A stretch of 64,000 nt of DNA from Marinomonas vulgaris. Its GTDB lineage: Bacteria; Pseudomonadota; Gammaproteobacteria; Pseudomonadales; Marinomonadaceae. Position numbers and translations under genes: made by a program. The notes beneath the pieces are model-generated. The model was given only the letters and a program-made list of their open reading frames with translations, did no database searches and was not told the origin of the DNA. The stretch covers positions 1-64,000 of the forward strand of contig NZ_JAGSSV010000005.1 of assembly GCF_018145875.1 (NCBI RefSeq), read 5' to 3'. Below, piece after piece: positions 26,810 to 36,731 of the stretch; position 1 is the first letter of the stretch; every line of letters begins with the position of its first letter.

Positions 26810-27160
26810 TTATTCTTCGCCTTTGTTGCAAAAAGGGTTGCTCGCACTGCAGTCACTTGAATTGATGTATTCTTTGACTTTTTCGGCGCCTTTTCTCGCG
26901 CCTTCAACTGTTGCTGCGCCAACTTCTTTCATTTTTTCCCAAGCAGCTTCGCCCGCTTCCTCCGGGTTTTCACTTATTTCGGATGCTTTTTTAGAAGCAC
27001 TTTCTGCCAATTCAGCCGTTGTTTCTTTGGTTTTTCCCCACAAAGATTCAGCGCCACTTTTGGCTTTATCGAACATACTCTCATCGGCCTGGACCAATCC
27101 AGTTTGCAATGAAATCAGAAAAACTAGGGAGGTTAACAGTAATTGACTTATTTTTTTCAT
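26810..27160 (-). CDS. small Ala/Glu/Lys-rich periplasmic protein
   Basis: 116 residues with a signal peptide (about 1-25, ending LVQADES). The mature chain is one long amphipathic helix region rich in Ala, Glu and Lys, with LEA-like spacing (KETTAELAESASKKASEI). Two cysteines near the end (SDCSASNPFC) could form a disulphide in the periplasm. No named family is recognised. Its start overlaps the end of the HAD gene by 4 bp. Confidence 0.65.
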   Translation of the reverse strand: MKKISQLLLTSLVFLISLQTGLVQADESMFDKAKSGAESLWGKTKETTAELAESASKKASEISENPEEAGEAAWEKMKEVGAATVEGARKGAEKVKEYINSSDCSASNPFCNKGEE

Positions 27161-27897
27161 GATACAGCTTCCATTTTTTGGTGAGTTGGCAATTCAAGCC
27201 AATCAAGTAACTCTGACGCGTCATTTAATGTGGTTAACTGCGGATAATGTTTCAATGTCTCTTCATCCACCTGCTCATGCGCCCAGGTACTGTGATAAGA
27301 AATATGTAGTGCTCGCGCACCTATGTCTAGCACAGGCAATATATCTGACTTAAGAGAATTTCCAACCATTAAAAATTGACTGGCATCGCACTGATAGCGC
27401 TGCAAAATTTGCTCGTAGATTTGCGGTGTTTTTTCGCTTACGATCTCAATACCGTCGAAGTAATCGGCTATACCTGATCGTGCCAACTTACTTTCTTGAT
27501 CGAGCAAATCGCCTTTGGTAATCACCAGCAATTTATATTGACCTTTTAACTGATCTAGTACAGTTTCGATATGATCTAGCAGCTCCACAGGCGACGCCAG
27601 CATGCATTTAGCGAGCTGGATAATCTGGTGAATTTCGTTTCCTGATACACTCCCTTCAGTGAGCTCGATGGCGGTTTCAATCATCGACAAGGTAAATCCC
27701 TTGATGCCATAACCAAAATGAGACAAGTTGCTGATTTGCATTTCACTCAAATGATCACGTATAAAGATTTCATCTTGGTATGGCAGCAAAAGACGAATAA
27801 ATTCATCTTGGGCATGGATGAAAATGTCTTCATTGCGCCATAAGGTGTCGTCGGCATCAAACGCAATGGTGGTGATCGGTGTTTTTTCCAATATCAT
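27157..27897 (-). CDS. HAD-family hydrolase
   Basis: Motif I reads FDADDTLWRN, with the nucleophile and acid/base aspartates, and motif IV is MVGNSLKSDILP. About 246 residues with a helical cap, similar to YjjG/haloacid dehalogenase-like phosphatases. I choose the ATG at 27897 because it overlaps the hemH stop by exactly 4 bp (ATGA); the frame begins at 27909. The substrate is unknown. Confidence 0.82.
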   Translation of the reverse strand: MILEKTPITTIAFDADDTLWRNEDIFIHAQDEFIRLLLPYQDEIFIRDHLSEMQISNLSHFGYGIKGFTLSMIETAIELTEGSVSGNEIHQIIQLAKCMLASPVELLDHIETVLDQLKGQYKLLVITKGDLLDQESKLARSGIADYFDGIEIVSEKTPQIYEQILQRYQCDASQFLMVGNSLKSDILPVLDIGARALHISYHSTWAHEQVDEETLKHYPQLTTLNDASELLDWLELPTHQKMEAVS

Positions 27898-28892
27898 CCC
27901 TGAGTCCATTGTTTGGTATTTTGTTCAATTAAATCTAGATACAATGCCACTTGATCATCGGAATCGTTCAGCGCAGGAATGTAATCAAACGCTTCTCCGC
28001 CACTGTGTTTGAACTCGTCGCCTAACTCAAACGTAATTTCTTCCAAGGTTTCAATACAATCAATTGAAAACGCAGGACTAATAACATTGATGCGCTTAAT
28101 GCCTTTTGAAGGAAAGGTTTTTAAGGTTTGGTCTGCATAGGGTTTCAGCCACTCTTCTCGTCCAAAACGAGACTGATATACATGCGTCCATTCGTCTTCG
28201 TTTAATTCCAACGCTTCAGCCAGTAATTTACTGGTGGTGTGACAACGTCTTGAATACGGGTCGCCATTCGTCACATAACGCTTGGGAATGCCATGGTACG
28301 AAAGCACGAGATGGCGCTTTTCACCTTGAGTTTCCCACTGTTTACGAACCGCATTGGCAAGCCCTTGGATGTATAGCGGGTGGTCTGCGTAATCGTGTAG
28401 CAACTGCAAAGCAGGCCAATGAGGACATCTCTTTAAGGAAGCCATGAGCCTGTCGTAAGCCGCCGCCGTGGTCGTTGCTGAAAACTGCGGATACATGGGC
28501 ATCACGAGAATATTTGTCACCCCTTGTTCACGCAAAGCGTTAGCGGCTTTTTCGACGCTTGGGTTTCCGTAAGTCATTGCCAGCTCGACTGGAACATCAT
28601 GGCCGACTTTTTCCGCCAAGGCTTTTTTAACACTGTTTTTTAGTCGCTGACTCAGCACTAATAAAGGCGAGCCTTCGTCCATCCAAACTTGTTGGTACAC
28701 CTTAGCCACTTTGGGTGGACGTATGGTCAAGATGACTAAATTTAAAATAGGTTTCCAGAGTAGCGGATTCAAATCCACTACTCGTCCATCGGAAAGAAAT
28801 TCTCGAAGATAACGGCGAACATCCGACGTTTGCGGCGCATCGGGTGTGCCTAAATTCATCATCAAAACGCCATACTTACTCGTGTTGTTCAT
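27894..28892 (-). CDS. hemH: ferrochelatase
   Basis: Inserts ferrous iron into protoporphyrin IX, the last step of haem synthesis. It is a 332-residue bacterial type. The N-terminal GVLMMNLGTPDAP segment, the metal-binding histidine in LSYHGIPKRY and the later catalytic glutamate in the HSGGEAFDYIP region are all visible. It leads a short minus-strand run with the HAD gene, the periplasmic protein and the zinc-finger gene. Confidence 0.96.
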   Translation of the reverse strand: MNNTSKYGVLMMNLGTPDAPQTSDVRRYLREFLSDGRVVDLNPLLWKPILNLVILTIRPPKVAKVYQQVWMDEGSPLLVLSQRLKNSVKKALAEKVGHDVPVELAMTYGNPSVEKAANALREQGVTNILVMPMYPQFSATTTAAAYDRLMASLKRCPHWPALQLLHDYADHPLYIQGLANAVRKQWETQGEKRHLVLSYHGIPKRYVTNGDPYSRRCHTTSKLLAEALELNEDEWTHVYQSRFGREEWLKPYADQTLKTFPSKGIKRINVISPAFSIDCIETLEEITFELGDEFKHSGGEAFDYIPALNDSDDQVALYLDLIEQNTKQWTQG

Positions 28893-29068
28893 GTCATGCC
28901 TTTCGGTATAAAAAATACATTCGTTTTAATAAAATGGGGACACTGTTACTGAAAACCAAGTTCATTCGTCCATTTACACTTTATCACTGTGTTCTTTTGT
29001 TTACTCATAAAACGTCAAAATAGATCTTTTTGGCAAAGAATTACGCTCTGGCCATAACGCTAACGGCG

Positions 29069-29878
29069 TTACACCCAAAAGCGAATGATAGAGCAGCCAA
29101 TAAATGCCGCCAAACTGAGCGATAAAACCCGCCTATCCAACGCATTCCCCTTGCGGTCGCAAAGCCAGAAAAACACACCATGGCTTACTGCCAAAATACA
29201 CGCTGAAGGAAGATGGATAGCGCCAACAAAACCCGCCATATCACTGGCTGTTTGCGCCTGAGCAGGAAACAAGAAGCCTACCATGGCCGCAAACGAAGCA
29301 AATACTACCAGCCCTTCCATAGTGCCGCGCTTTTGTAATGCGTCGCTTTTATCGCTGTGATCATCGTGACTGGCTATGCCACTAACCGACTGTGTGGTGT
29401 TGCCCGATACCACAGCCAGAGTACCAAATAAAAGCCCAACAGGAAGTCGAATGAATCGACTGACTTCTGCCTGATTAAACAAAGCAAAAGGCACGGGGCG
29501 CACCAAGTTTATCAAGGTTAATAAAGCGACTAAGGAAAAAATCGCTTTGAAGACAGATACATCCATAAAAGATAAAAGTTGTGCGCCAATCACGCCCCCC
29601 ATGGCGACACCAGAAGCAAATTGTGTCAAACGTTGAATGTCCACATCACCTTTGCGCATGGCTCTAAACCAAACGAAACAATGTACGGGCAGAAAAGCCG
29701 TAAGACTCATCGCCATAACAGGCAACAGCCATTCATCAAAAGACAAGCCCAGCACGGGAAAGAAAAAAAACATTCCTGGTATTGCAATCACGGCAGGAGA
29801 AATAGAAAGCAACGACGTTGTCGAACCTGTCGCAGCCCCTATTAAAAGCAGCAAAAGGATGAGGTCAATACTGGGCAT
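29069..29878 (-). CDS. TSUP (TauE/SafE) family membrane permease
   Basis: 269 residues with about seven or eight hydrophobic segments and the twin-domain TSUP pattern (GAATGSTTSLLSI near the start, GVIGAQLLSF in the middle). Family members export or import small sulfur anions such as sulfite or sulfoacetate. The substrate cannot be told here; no sulfonate genes are adjacent. It lies downstream of the cheV terminator, so it should have its own promoter. Confidence 0.8.
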   Translation of the reverse strand: MPSIDLILLLLLIGAATGSTTSLLSISPAVIAIPGMFFFFPVLGLSFDEWLLPVMAMSLTAFLPVHCFVWFRAMRKGDVDIQRLTQFASGVAMGGVIGAQLLSFMDVSVFKAIFSLVALLTLINLVRPVPFALFNQAEVSRFIRLPVGLLFGTLAVVSGNTTQSVSGIASHDDHSDKSDALQKRGTMEGLVVFASFAAMVGFLFPAQAQTASDMAGFVGAIHLPSACILAVSHGVFFWLCDRKGNALDRRVLSLSLAAFIGCSIIRFWV

Positions 29879-29908
29879 GAAGTGTGTGTTCCTCTTATGT
29901 TCACCATT

Positions 29909-29935
29909 AAAAAAGCAGACTCAGGTCTGCTTTTT
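29909..29935 (-). terminator. cheV terminator
   Basis: AAAAGCAGAC (29911-29920) and GTCTGCTTTT (29925-29934) pair around TCAG, and six T residues follow on minus. It lies 35 bp after the cheV stop and could also work on plus. Confidence 0.88.
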
Positions 29936-29969
29936 ATTACATAGATATTATTGGTGCAATACCACCAGC

Positions 29970-30905
29970 CTATTTATGCTCGATCACACTGCGGATGCGA
30001 TCTTGAATCAAAGAGGCTAACTTATCCGGTTGGAACTTGGATAAAAAGTCATCACAACCTACTTTTTGCACCATGGCTTTGTTAAAGCTACCACTCAAAG
30101 AAGTGTGCAAAACGATGTAGAGATCTTTCAATCTTGGGTCTTCACGAATTTCACGGGTAAGACGATAACCATCCATTTCTGGCATCTCGGCGTCTGTGAT
30201 TAGCATAAGCAGTTTTTCTGGCACAACTTCACCGTCGGAAGCCCACTTTTTCAGTTTTTCAAGACCACGTTTCCCATCTGTCGCCTCATGGACTTTAATG
30301 CCCATATAATCCAAGGTAGAACGGCACTGAGCAAGCCCCACAGATGAGTCATCAACCACCAGCACTTCTAATCCTTTGGTGTGTTGTAATAATTCTTTAT
30401 CAATCACATCGTCACTGACACGGCTATCATATGGGGAAATTTCCGCCAACACTTTCTCAACGTCAATAATCTCAACAATGCGCTCGTTTACTCGCGTGAT
30501 GGCGGTTAAATAATGTTGACGACCTGTGCCATCTGGTGGCGGTAAAATCTCATTCCAGTTCATATTGATGATGCGATCCACTTCACCCACCATAAAACCT
30601 TGAACGGTGTTGTTGTATTCCGTCACAATTAAATTACAAGGTTTGGTGCGATCAATTGGTCGCATGCCGATGGCTTCTGAAAGGTCAATAACAGGCACAG
30701 TTCGACCACGAAAATGCGTCACCCCTGCGACAGAGGAATGGCGATGCGGCATAAGATTGAGCCTTGGTAACTGCACCACTTCTTGAACTTTAAAGACGTT
30801 TATTGCAAACATTTGCATTCCGCCAAGTTGGAACATCAAAAGTTCCAAACGGTTTTCACCCACTAACTTGGTTCTTTGGTCTACAGCGTCTAGCATGCTT
30901 GCCAT
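29970..30905 (-). CDS. cheV: chemotaxis coupling protein CheV
   Basis: 311 residues. A CheW-like domain (about 15-165) couples receptors to CheA, and a receiver domain (about 180-305) carries the phospho-acceptor in LMLITDAEMPEMDG. CheV is thought to aid adaptation or act as a phosphate sink. It stands alone with no other chemotaxis genes in the window and has its own terminator. Confidence 0.94.
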   Translation of the reverse strand: MASMLDAVDQRTKLVGENRLELLMFQLGGMQMFAINVFKVQEVVQLPRLNLMPHRHSSVAGVTHFRGRTVPVIDLSEAIGMRPIDRTKPCNLIVTEYNNTVQGFMVGEVDRIINMNWNEILPPPDGTGRQHYLTAITRVNERIVEIIDVEKVLAEISPYDSRVSDDVIDKELLQHTKGLEVLVVDDSSVGLAQCRSTLDYMGIKVHEATDGKRGLEKLKKWASDGEVVPEKLLMLITDAEMPEMDGYRLTREIREDPRLKDLYIVLHTSLSGSFNKAMVQKVGCDDFLSKFQPDKLASLIQDRIRSVIEHK

Positions 30906-31071
30906 ATTTTACTCCAAACATTTTTAATTTAAGGCGTTCATCCTTTTCCTCCATGATATTGTATTCAGGTAATCGTTACAGTATTTTTTTGTGCTAACTG
31001 CGTTTCAAGTCATGTTTTTAGCCATACAAACAACGCCAATTTTTCAAAACCATCTTGATATTAGGACAACC

Positions 31072-31845
31072 ATGATCGACATAGGTGTCAACATTAATCA
31101 CAAATATTTCCTTGATGACCTGCAAACCACATTGCAAGACATGCAAGAAGCAGGGGTATCAGGCATGATATGCATCGCTTCAGACCTTGACGAAAGCCTA
31201 CAGATTCAAACGTTGAGTGAGCAATATCAAGGCATTTGGAACACATTAGGTTGTCACCCACATCAAGCCAAAACATGGGGATCTGAAAGTAAAGCACAAT
31301 GTACTTCTATGATTAAAACCCAAAGACCGGTCGCCATAGGAGAAACGGGGTTAGACTTTAACCGAAATTATTCGACACCAGATGAGCAAAGAGTCGCTTT
31401 TCATAGCCAAATTGAATTGGCGACAGAGCACGAACTGCCGCTGTATTTGCATGAACGCGACGCCTATGAGGAAATGATCGCCACATTAAAACAACATCCT
31501 GCCTTACCGCAGCGTTCAGTCATTCATTGCTTCACGGGGAGTCAAAAAGAGTTGGAAGCCTATTTATCGCTTGGTCTATGCATTGGCATAACAGGCTGGG
31601 TATGTGATGAACGCCGTGGCGCGGATTTGCAAGCATCGATTCCGCATATCCCCCTCGACCGATTATTGCTTGAGACAGACGCGCCGTATTTATTGCCACG
31701 TACTATTCGTCCAAGACCGAAGAGAAATCATCCTAAATACTTGCCTTGGGTCGCGCAAGAAGTTGCCCGACTAAAAGGTATTCCATTGGATGATTTAATC
31801 AAGGCGACAATAGCCAATACAAACAGGGTCTTTAATCTGAAATAA
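31072..31845 (+). CDS. tatD: TatD-type metal-dependent DNase
   Basis: 257 residues. The N-terminal IDIGVNI matches true TatD, which lacks the HxH of YcfH and YjjV. The metal-binding segments GCHPHQAK, GETGLDF, HERDAYE, HCFTG and LETDAPYL follow in order. TatD proteins are 3'-5' exonucleases used in DNA repair. I choose the ATG at 31072, which has TTAGGA upstream; the frame extends to 30991. It is not near tatABC here. Confidence 0.9.
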   Translation: MIDIGVNINHKYFLDDLQTTLQDMQEAGVSGMICIASDLDESLQIQTLSEQYQGIWNTLGCHPHQAKTWGSESKAQCTSMIKTQRPVAIGETGLDFNRNYSTPDEQRVAFHSQIELATEHELPLYLHERDAYEEMIATLKQHPALPQRSVIHCFTGSQKELEAYLSLGLCIGITGWVCDERRGADLQASIPHIPLDRLLLETDAPYLLPRTIRPRPKRNHPKYLPWVAQEVARLKGIPLDDLIKATIANTNRVFNLK

Positions 31846-31879
31846 AGCATAGGCCAAAACACTAACTAAAGCAGGAGAA

Positions 31880-34258
31880 TTAGAGCAGAGAAAATTGCTG
31901 GGACAAAAGCGAAGCCATGTTGGTTTTGAAAAAAGGCAAGATGCTATCGGCGATGGGTTCGATTTGCTTTTCTATATAGTGCTCATAATCCAAATCCACC
32001 AAGTCCTTGTCACCTTCATACGGCACTACGCCACTTCGTTGATAAAGATACGATACGCGCTGTCGTCCTTTGTTGTATTCCAGTGGCAAACCTTGCTCGG
32101 CGCGTTTTTGGTCGATCATGGCCGCCGCGCGTACATGCGGTGGTTTGTTTTTGGTGTAGGACGACAAAGGTCGACTGAGTTGCTTGCTATACACCAATTG
32201 ATCATCGTATTTTCCGGCACGAAGCTCGTCTAAAGTGAACTGGATGAAATCCACTGGGTTTTCATCGTGAAAGATTTTCTCAAATAACGTTCGTTGAAAT
32301 TGTCTAGCAAGGGGTGTCCAATCAGTACGTGCCGCTTCCAATCCCTTAAATACCAACTCGCCCGAGGACAGTCCCGCATAGCGTTTTTTGCTGCCCTCTT
32401 CTTGACCTCGAATAGTGGGCATAAAAAAGCGCTCATAAACACGTTCAAACTCTAACTCGAGGTGTGAATCTAGGCCTGCGTAGTCTTTGCACCATTTGGA
32501 TAATTTTTCATTGATGTCGTCTCTTAAGCGCTCACCTTCAGTTTGGGGGCTGTTATCGGACGGCGTGTTCAAAATCACAAATAAGGAATCGGTATCGCCG
32601 TAAATCACTTTCGCGCCACGGGCTTCTATCCATTGTTTGGTACGTTCAAGTAACTCATGCCCGCGCATGGTGATCGAACTCGCTAATTCGGCATGATAGA
32701 AACGACAGACATTGGAGCCAAGCACCCCATAAAACGAATTCATAATGATTTTGATCGCATAACTCAAAATCCCATTATTCGATGCTTTGGCGCTTTCTCG
32801 TGCGGCGGCTAGCTCGCCAACTAGGGTAGGTAGGATCGCAGCGTGACGATCAAATCTAGCGCCAAGAAAACCAGGCACCAAGGGCACTTTATTGGTCGCA
32901 TCCATTTCTGCTGCATTTTCCGTTGCATGCTGAGCCGACACTCTTGCTAATGGGTCTACGTGGAAGGTACGAATAATACTCGGGTACAAACTTTTAAAAT
33001 CAAACACCAAGACATTTTTATACAAGCCCGGCACAGACGACATCACAAAACCGCCTGGGCTTGGCACAAACTCCTCGTCACGCCAAGCCGGAGCCACCCA
33101 ACCTGCGCTGTGTAACCTTGGTAAATAAAGATTTTCAAATGCGGCTACCGAGCCGCCCGTTTGCTCAAAAGGAATGCCCGTTAAATCCACTCGGGTCTGC
33201 TGCAAAGGTATAAGTTGTAGCTTATCGAATATGCGAAGCACTAGATCACAGTCTTGCAAGTTATAGGCAACAAACGCGGTTAAATCCTCCCTGTGTAGCC
33301 GCTCTATTTCTTGCCAACGTTCGCTCCCATGCAACAGTTTGCCATCATCGAGAATTTCTCGACTAACATTATTCAGACTATAGGATTCGAAGTGATAACC
33401 ACCCACTTTTAACAAAGCGATACCGTCTAGGGCGACACGACCGGGAATGGTGGCGAAGTATTTGCCTTGATTGTCTGAGGAACGAATCGTCCAGCTTTCG
33501 CCATTAACACCAAAAGCGGGGCGAATGCCCAACACTTGGCAGCGCTGATCGATAAAATTCAAATCAAAACCGATCAGATTCCAACCGATAAAGATATCAG
33601 GTGAGTGGGTTTTCACATAACGCATAAACGCCAGCAAAAGCGACTTTTCGTCGTCGAAAGCAAGGATATCGGCAGAGGGGCTAGCTTGTGAGGTCACCAC
33701 AAAAGCAACGCGCTGATCGGTTGACGTAATGCCAATGGACAAAAGCGTATTGCTGGACACAGAGGTTTCAATGTCCAGCGACCAAACTCGCCAATCGGGT
33801 TGCCAATCTCCTGGAATAACTCGAGCTTGCTGGAAGGTTTGTTGTCCGCTGTCTGGCTCACCAATAAAACGCACCGCACCACGAACATTTCGCTCCATTA
33901 AATAGCGGTTATGCGCCTTGATGTCTTCTTCGAACACATCATAACCGCCTTGTTTGACCAGCTTCACCATTTGCTGGTGGAGCAGCAAACTACTCGATTG
34001 CACCATGGTCACGGGTTTGTGATCAAAAGACCGATAATGACAGGGTTTGAAATCGACACCCGTTAAGTGAGCCGGCAAATCGCAAGATGCAAAATACGCC
34101 AACGGCGCATCGGTAAAGAACACACTTAACTGCCTATCTGGCAGCACCTTAACCGTGCCTTCAGGTGTCTTGATGAACAGGCTCATTTCAATATGACCAT
34201 TCGCATCACGAGTATGCCGCGTTACCAAGTACCCTTTTTTTTCCACGAACATCGACAT
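31880..34258 (-). CDS. polB: DNA polymerase II (family B)
   Basis: 792-residue family B polymerase, full length. Exo I reads SLDIETSVSS in the N-terminal proofreading domain. Polymerase motifs A (FKSLYPSI), B (KIIMNSFYG) and C (YGDTDSLF) are intact, so it should be active in polymerisation and proofreading. PolB restarts stalled forks and is SOS-induced in E. coli. I see no LexA box of the CTGT-N8-ACAG kind just upstream. Confidence 0.96.
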   Translation of the reverse strand: MSMFVEKKGYLVTRHTRDANGHIEMSLFIKTPEGTVKVLPDRQLSVFFTDAPLAYFASCDLPAHLTGVDFKPCHYRSFDHKPVTMVQSSSLLLHQQMVKLVKQGGYDVFEEDIKAHNRYLMERNVRGAVRFIGEPDSGQQTFQQARVIPGDWQPDWRVWSLDIETSVSSNTLLSIGITSTDQRVAFVVTSQASPSADILAFDDEKSLLLAFMRYVKTHSPDIFIGWNLIGFDLNFIDQRCQVLGIRPAFGVNGESWTIRSSDNQGKYFATIPGRVALDGIALLKVGGYHFESYSLNNVSREILDDGKLLHGSERWQEIERLHREDLTAFVAYNLQDCDLVLRIFDKLQLIPLQQTRVDLTGIPFEQTGGSVAAFENLYLPRLHSAGWVAPAWRDEEFVPSPGGFVMSSVPGLYKNVLVFDFKSLYPSIIRTFHVDPLARVSAQHATENAAEMDATNKVPLVPGFLGARFDRHAAILPTLVGELAAARESAKASNNGILSYAIKIIMNSFYGVLGSNVCRFYHAELASSITMRGHELLERTKQWIEARGAKVIYGDTDSLFVILNTPSDNSPQTEGERLRDDINEKLSKWCKDYAGLDSHLELEFERVYERFFMPTIRGQEEGSKKRYAGLSSGELVFKGLEAARTDWTPLARQFQRTLFEKIFHDENPVDFIQFTLDELRAGKYDDQLVYSKQLSRPLSSYTKNKPPHVRAAAMIDQKRAEQGLPLEYNKGRQRVSYLYQRSGVVPYEGDKDLVDLDYEHYIEKQIEPIADSILPFFKTNMASLLSQQFSLL

Positions 34259-34271
34259 ACCCTAATAGACT

Positions 34272-36731
34272 CTACAGGTCTCGCAATAGCAACATAGGCG
34301 GCACTTTTAGCACAGTTCGACTAGCGAATATACCTATGGTCGCAATCACCAATACGCCAATCAAAGGGCCTAATAGCCACAACAATGGATGAAAACTGGC
34401 CTCTGCGTTGAAAACAAACACTTGCAACCCATACAAACAGGTCTCAGCGCCAATGGCCGCAATCAACCCCGCAAAGAACCCTAACGCGCCAAATTCCACC
34501 AGCAAGGCTTGGCGTACCAAAGCCGCCCGAGCGCCAAGCACTCGCAACAAGGCACCTTCTTCTAAACGCTCTTCCAATGTCGAACGAACGCTGGCCAGCA
34601 ATACCAAAGCACCGGCACTTAGTATGCAGAAAAGCACCAACTGTATGGCTTTAGACAATTGCCCAATAATGGTTTGCACTTGTTTTAACACGTCACCAAC
34701 ATTCAAGATCGACACGGTAGGAAACTCGGCCATCACTTGATAAAAAGGTTGTGCTTCTTCCGGGCTAACAAAAACACTACTAACAAAATTAGCAGGGTAA
34801 TCTTCCAACGCACTCTTCGGTAAAATAAGATAGAAGTTGGGTTGCATAGAACCCCAGTCAACCGTGCGAATAGAGGTGATCGGCAAGGTGACCAAGTTAC
34901 CACCAATATTAATGGTTAAGATGTCGCCCATTTTTAAGCCGGCTTCTTTCGCCGCACGTTGTTCAACGGATAGCCCTTCGGCGGTAAAATCCCCTTCTAC
35001 CAATTCGTTACCCTTGCCTAACGTATCCGACCAAGTGAGATTCAACTCACGATCATACAATTCAGGCTCACCACGACCATCTGGGTACATGGATTCAATG
35101 GTCACATCGTTAGCGATCGTTACTCGCCCTCGCACCATAGGGTACCAATCCGATTTGGCGACGCCGAGCTGTTCGGTTTTTTCGTTGATTGGACCAATTT
35201 GATTGGCTTGCACGTTAAACAAGTAGTGGTTCGGCGCGTCTTCCGGTAACTGTTGCTGCCAATCGGCAATCAGACTGGATTTTACGCCAACAAGAATCAG
35301 CGTCAGCATGATGATCAAGGTAAACACCAAAAGTTGAAATAAGTTCGGCACTAGGCGTCGATACAAGGACGCCAAACCAATCTGCCAACCACTGGTCGCG
35401 CCAGACGTTAAAGAGCGCCCCAGCTTAAACGCCACCCAACCAATAGCCGCCACTAGCAAAGCAATACCAGCAATCGCCGCCGTCATAATGCTCGGCAATA
35501 AAAAACCCTTGGTATAAATGCACATTAAGCCGTACATACCAACGAAACCTATCAGGTAAATCACAAAGGTGTTCAGTTCGATCTTGGCATTAGGCTGTAA
35601 CACAGACAGCGGCGAAATTTTAATAAGATGCGCCATCAACGGGAAACAAAACACCAACATGGAAATCAAGCCCGTCGCCGCCCCTAACCAGAGGCGCCCT
35701 ACAGAAGGTTCAGGTAAAGCCGTCGACATTAAACCCGACAACAAAGACGCTATCAGCTCCTGTATCGCCCAGCCCACACCAAGCCCGATCCCCGCCCCTA
35801 CTACAAATAAGGCAAATAACTGCTGGAAAAACACCCGACCAAGCAACTTAGGCGTTGCCCCAAGTGTTTTCAGGATAGCCACCTGCATCAAATGGCGTTT
35901 GACAAATCGTGATGACGCTAGCGCCATAGCCACGCCCGACATGATCACCGCCAAAGTACCCGCCAGTAACAAAAAGGATTCGGCTCGACCTATGGTGTCA
36001 CCAATACGATCCCCTTGTTGAGTTGGGGTTCGCCAGCGCTCACCTTCTTTTAATTGCGGCACAATCCATTGCTCGTAATCATCAAGGTTGCTTCGCTCAC
36101 CGGCTAATAATAAGGAATAGCGAACACGGCTACCTGGGATGATCACATTCGTTGCCGCTAAGTCCGCCATGTTCATCACGGCTCGCGGAGATATCGCAAA
36201 CGCCGAGGTGCTAGAACCTGGGTCGCGCACCAAATATTTACTAACAACCAAGGTGGCATCGCCGACTTCCACCTGATCGCCAAGCTTAATATTCAATAAG
36301 CTGGCTAACCGTGACGACACCCATACCTTGCCTGGTTTTGGCGTTTCTGCCAGCCCATAGCCAGTCCCGAATAACTCATCATCCACCAGATAAGCGCCTT
36401 TAAGCGGATAAGCGTCGCTGACTGCACTAAGCTGAGAAAGCTGTAGGGCGTTGTTGGCAAACATCATGGTCGTAAACGACGTCCGCTCTGCGTATTGCAA
36501 AGACTGAGCCGTCGCCTCTTCTTTCCAGTTCATTGGAATGGCATCGTCAGAGCGCACCAAGCGATCGGCCGCCAGCAAGTTGGCCGATTCTTGTTCAAAC
36601 GACAGCTGCAAACGATCGATAAACAATCCAATAGAGGTTACGGTGCCCACCGAAATTACCAGCGCCAACAGTAGTGTTAGCAAATCGCCGCTGCGCAGAT
36701 CCCGAAGCATTAATCGAAAGGTAAAACTCAT
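34272..36731 (-). CDS. YbbP-like ABC transporter permease
   Basis: 819 residues with about ten membrane segments: one N-terminal, two FtsX/MacB-type blocks and a C-terminal bundle. A large soluble domain lies between the first helix and the first block. It matches the YbbP group (FtsX-like permeases) that pairs with a LolD-like ATPase and is often found beside tesA. The exported substrate is not established. Its start overlaps the ATPase stop by 4 bp. Confidence 0.85.
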   Translation of the reverse strand: MSFTFRLMLRDLRSGDLLTLLLALVISVGTVTSIGLFIDRLQLSFEQESANLLAADRLVRSDDAIPMNWKEEATAQSLQYAERTSFTTMMFANNALQLSQLSAVSDAYPLKGAYLVDDELFGTGYGLAETPKPGKVWVSSRLASLLNIKLGDQVEVGDATLVVSKYLVRDPGSSTSAFAISPRAVMNMADLAATNVIIPGSRVRYSLLLAGERSNLDDYEQWIVPQLKEGERWRTPTQQGDRIGDTIGRAESFLLLAGTLAVIMSGVAMALASSRFVKRHLMQVAILKTLGATPKLLGRVFFQQLFALFVVGAGIGLGVGWAIQELIASLLSGLMSTALPEPSVGRLWLGAATGLISMLVFCFPLMAHLIKISPLSVLQPNAKIELNTFVIYLIGFVGMYGLMCIYTKGFLLPSIMTAAIAGIALLVAAIGWVAFKLGRSLTSGATSGWQIGLASLYRRLVPNLFQLLVFTLIIMLTLILVGVKSSLIADWQQQLPEDAPNHYLFNVQANQIGPINEKTEQLGVAKSDWYPMVRGRVTIANDVTIESMYPDGRGEPELYDRELNLTWSDTLGKGNELVEGDFTAEGLSVEQRAAKEAGLKMGDILTINIGGNLVTLPITSIRTVDWGSMQPNFYLILPKSALEDYPANFVSSVFVSPEEAQPFYQVMAEFPTVSILNVGDVLKQVQTIIGQLSKAIQLVLFCILSAGALVLLASVRSTLEERLEEGALLRVLGARAALVRQALLVEFGALGFFAGLIAAIGAETCLYGLQVFVFNAEASFHPLLWLLGPLIGVLVIATIGIFASRTVLKVPPMLLLRDL

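Noticed and set aside
29579-30020. Two overlapping plus-strand frames across the TSUP gene and the cheV 3' end
   Set aside because: They lie antisense to real genes and run through the cheV terminator; no recognisable protein features.
31846-34300. LexA box near polB or ruvC
   Set aside because: No CTGT-N8-ACAG-like palindrome was found directly upstream of either gene.
35569-36021. 150-residue plus-strand open frame inside the ybbP-like gene
   Set aside because: Antisense to a convincing permease; composition shows no domain, signal peptide or ribosome site.
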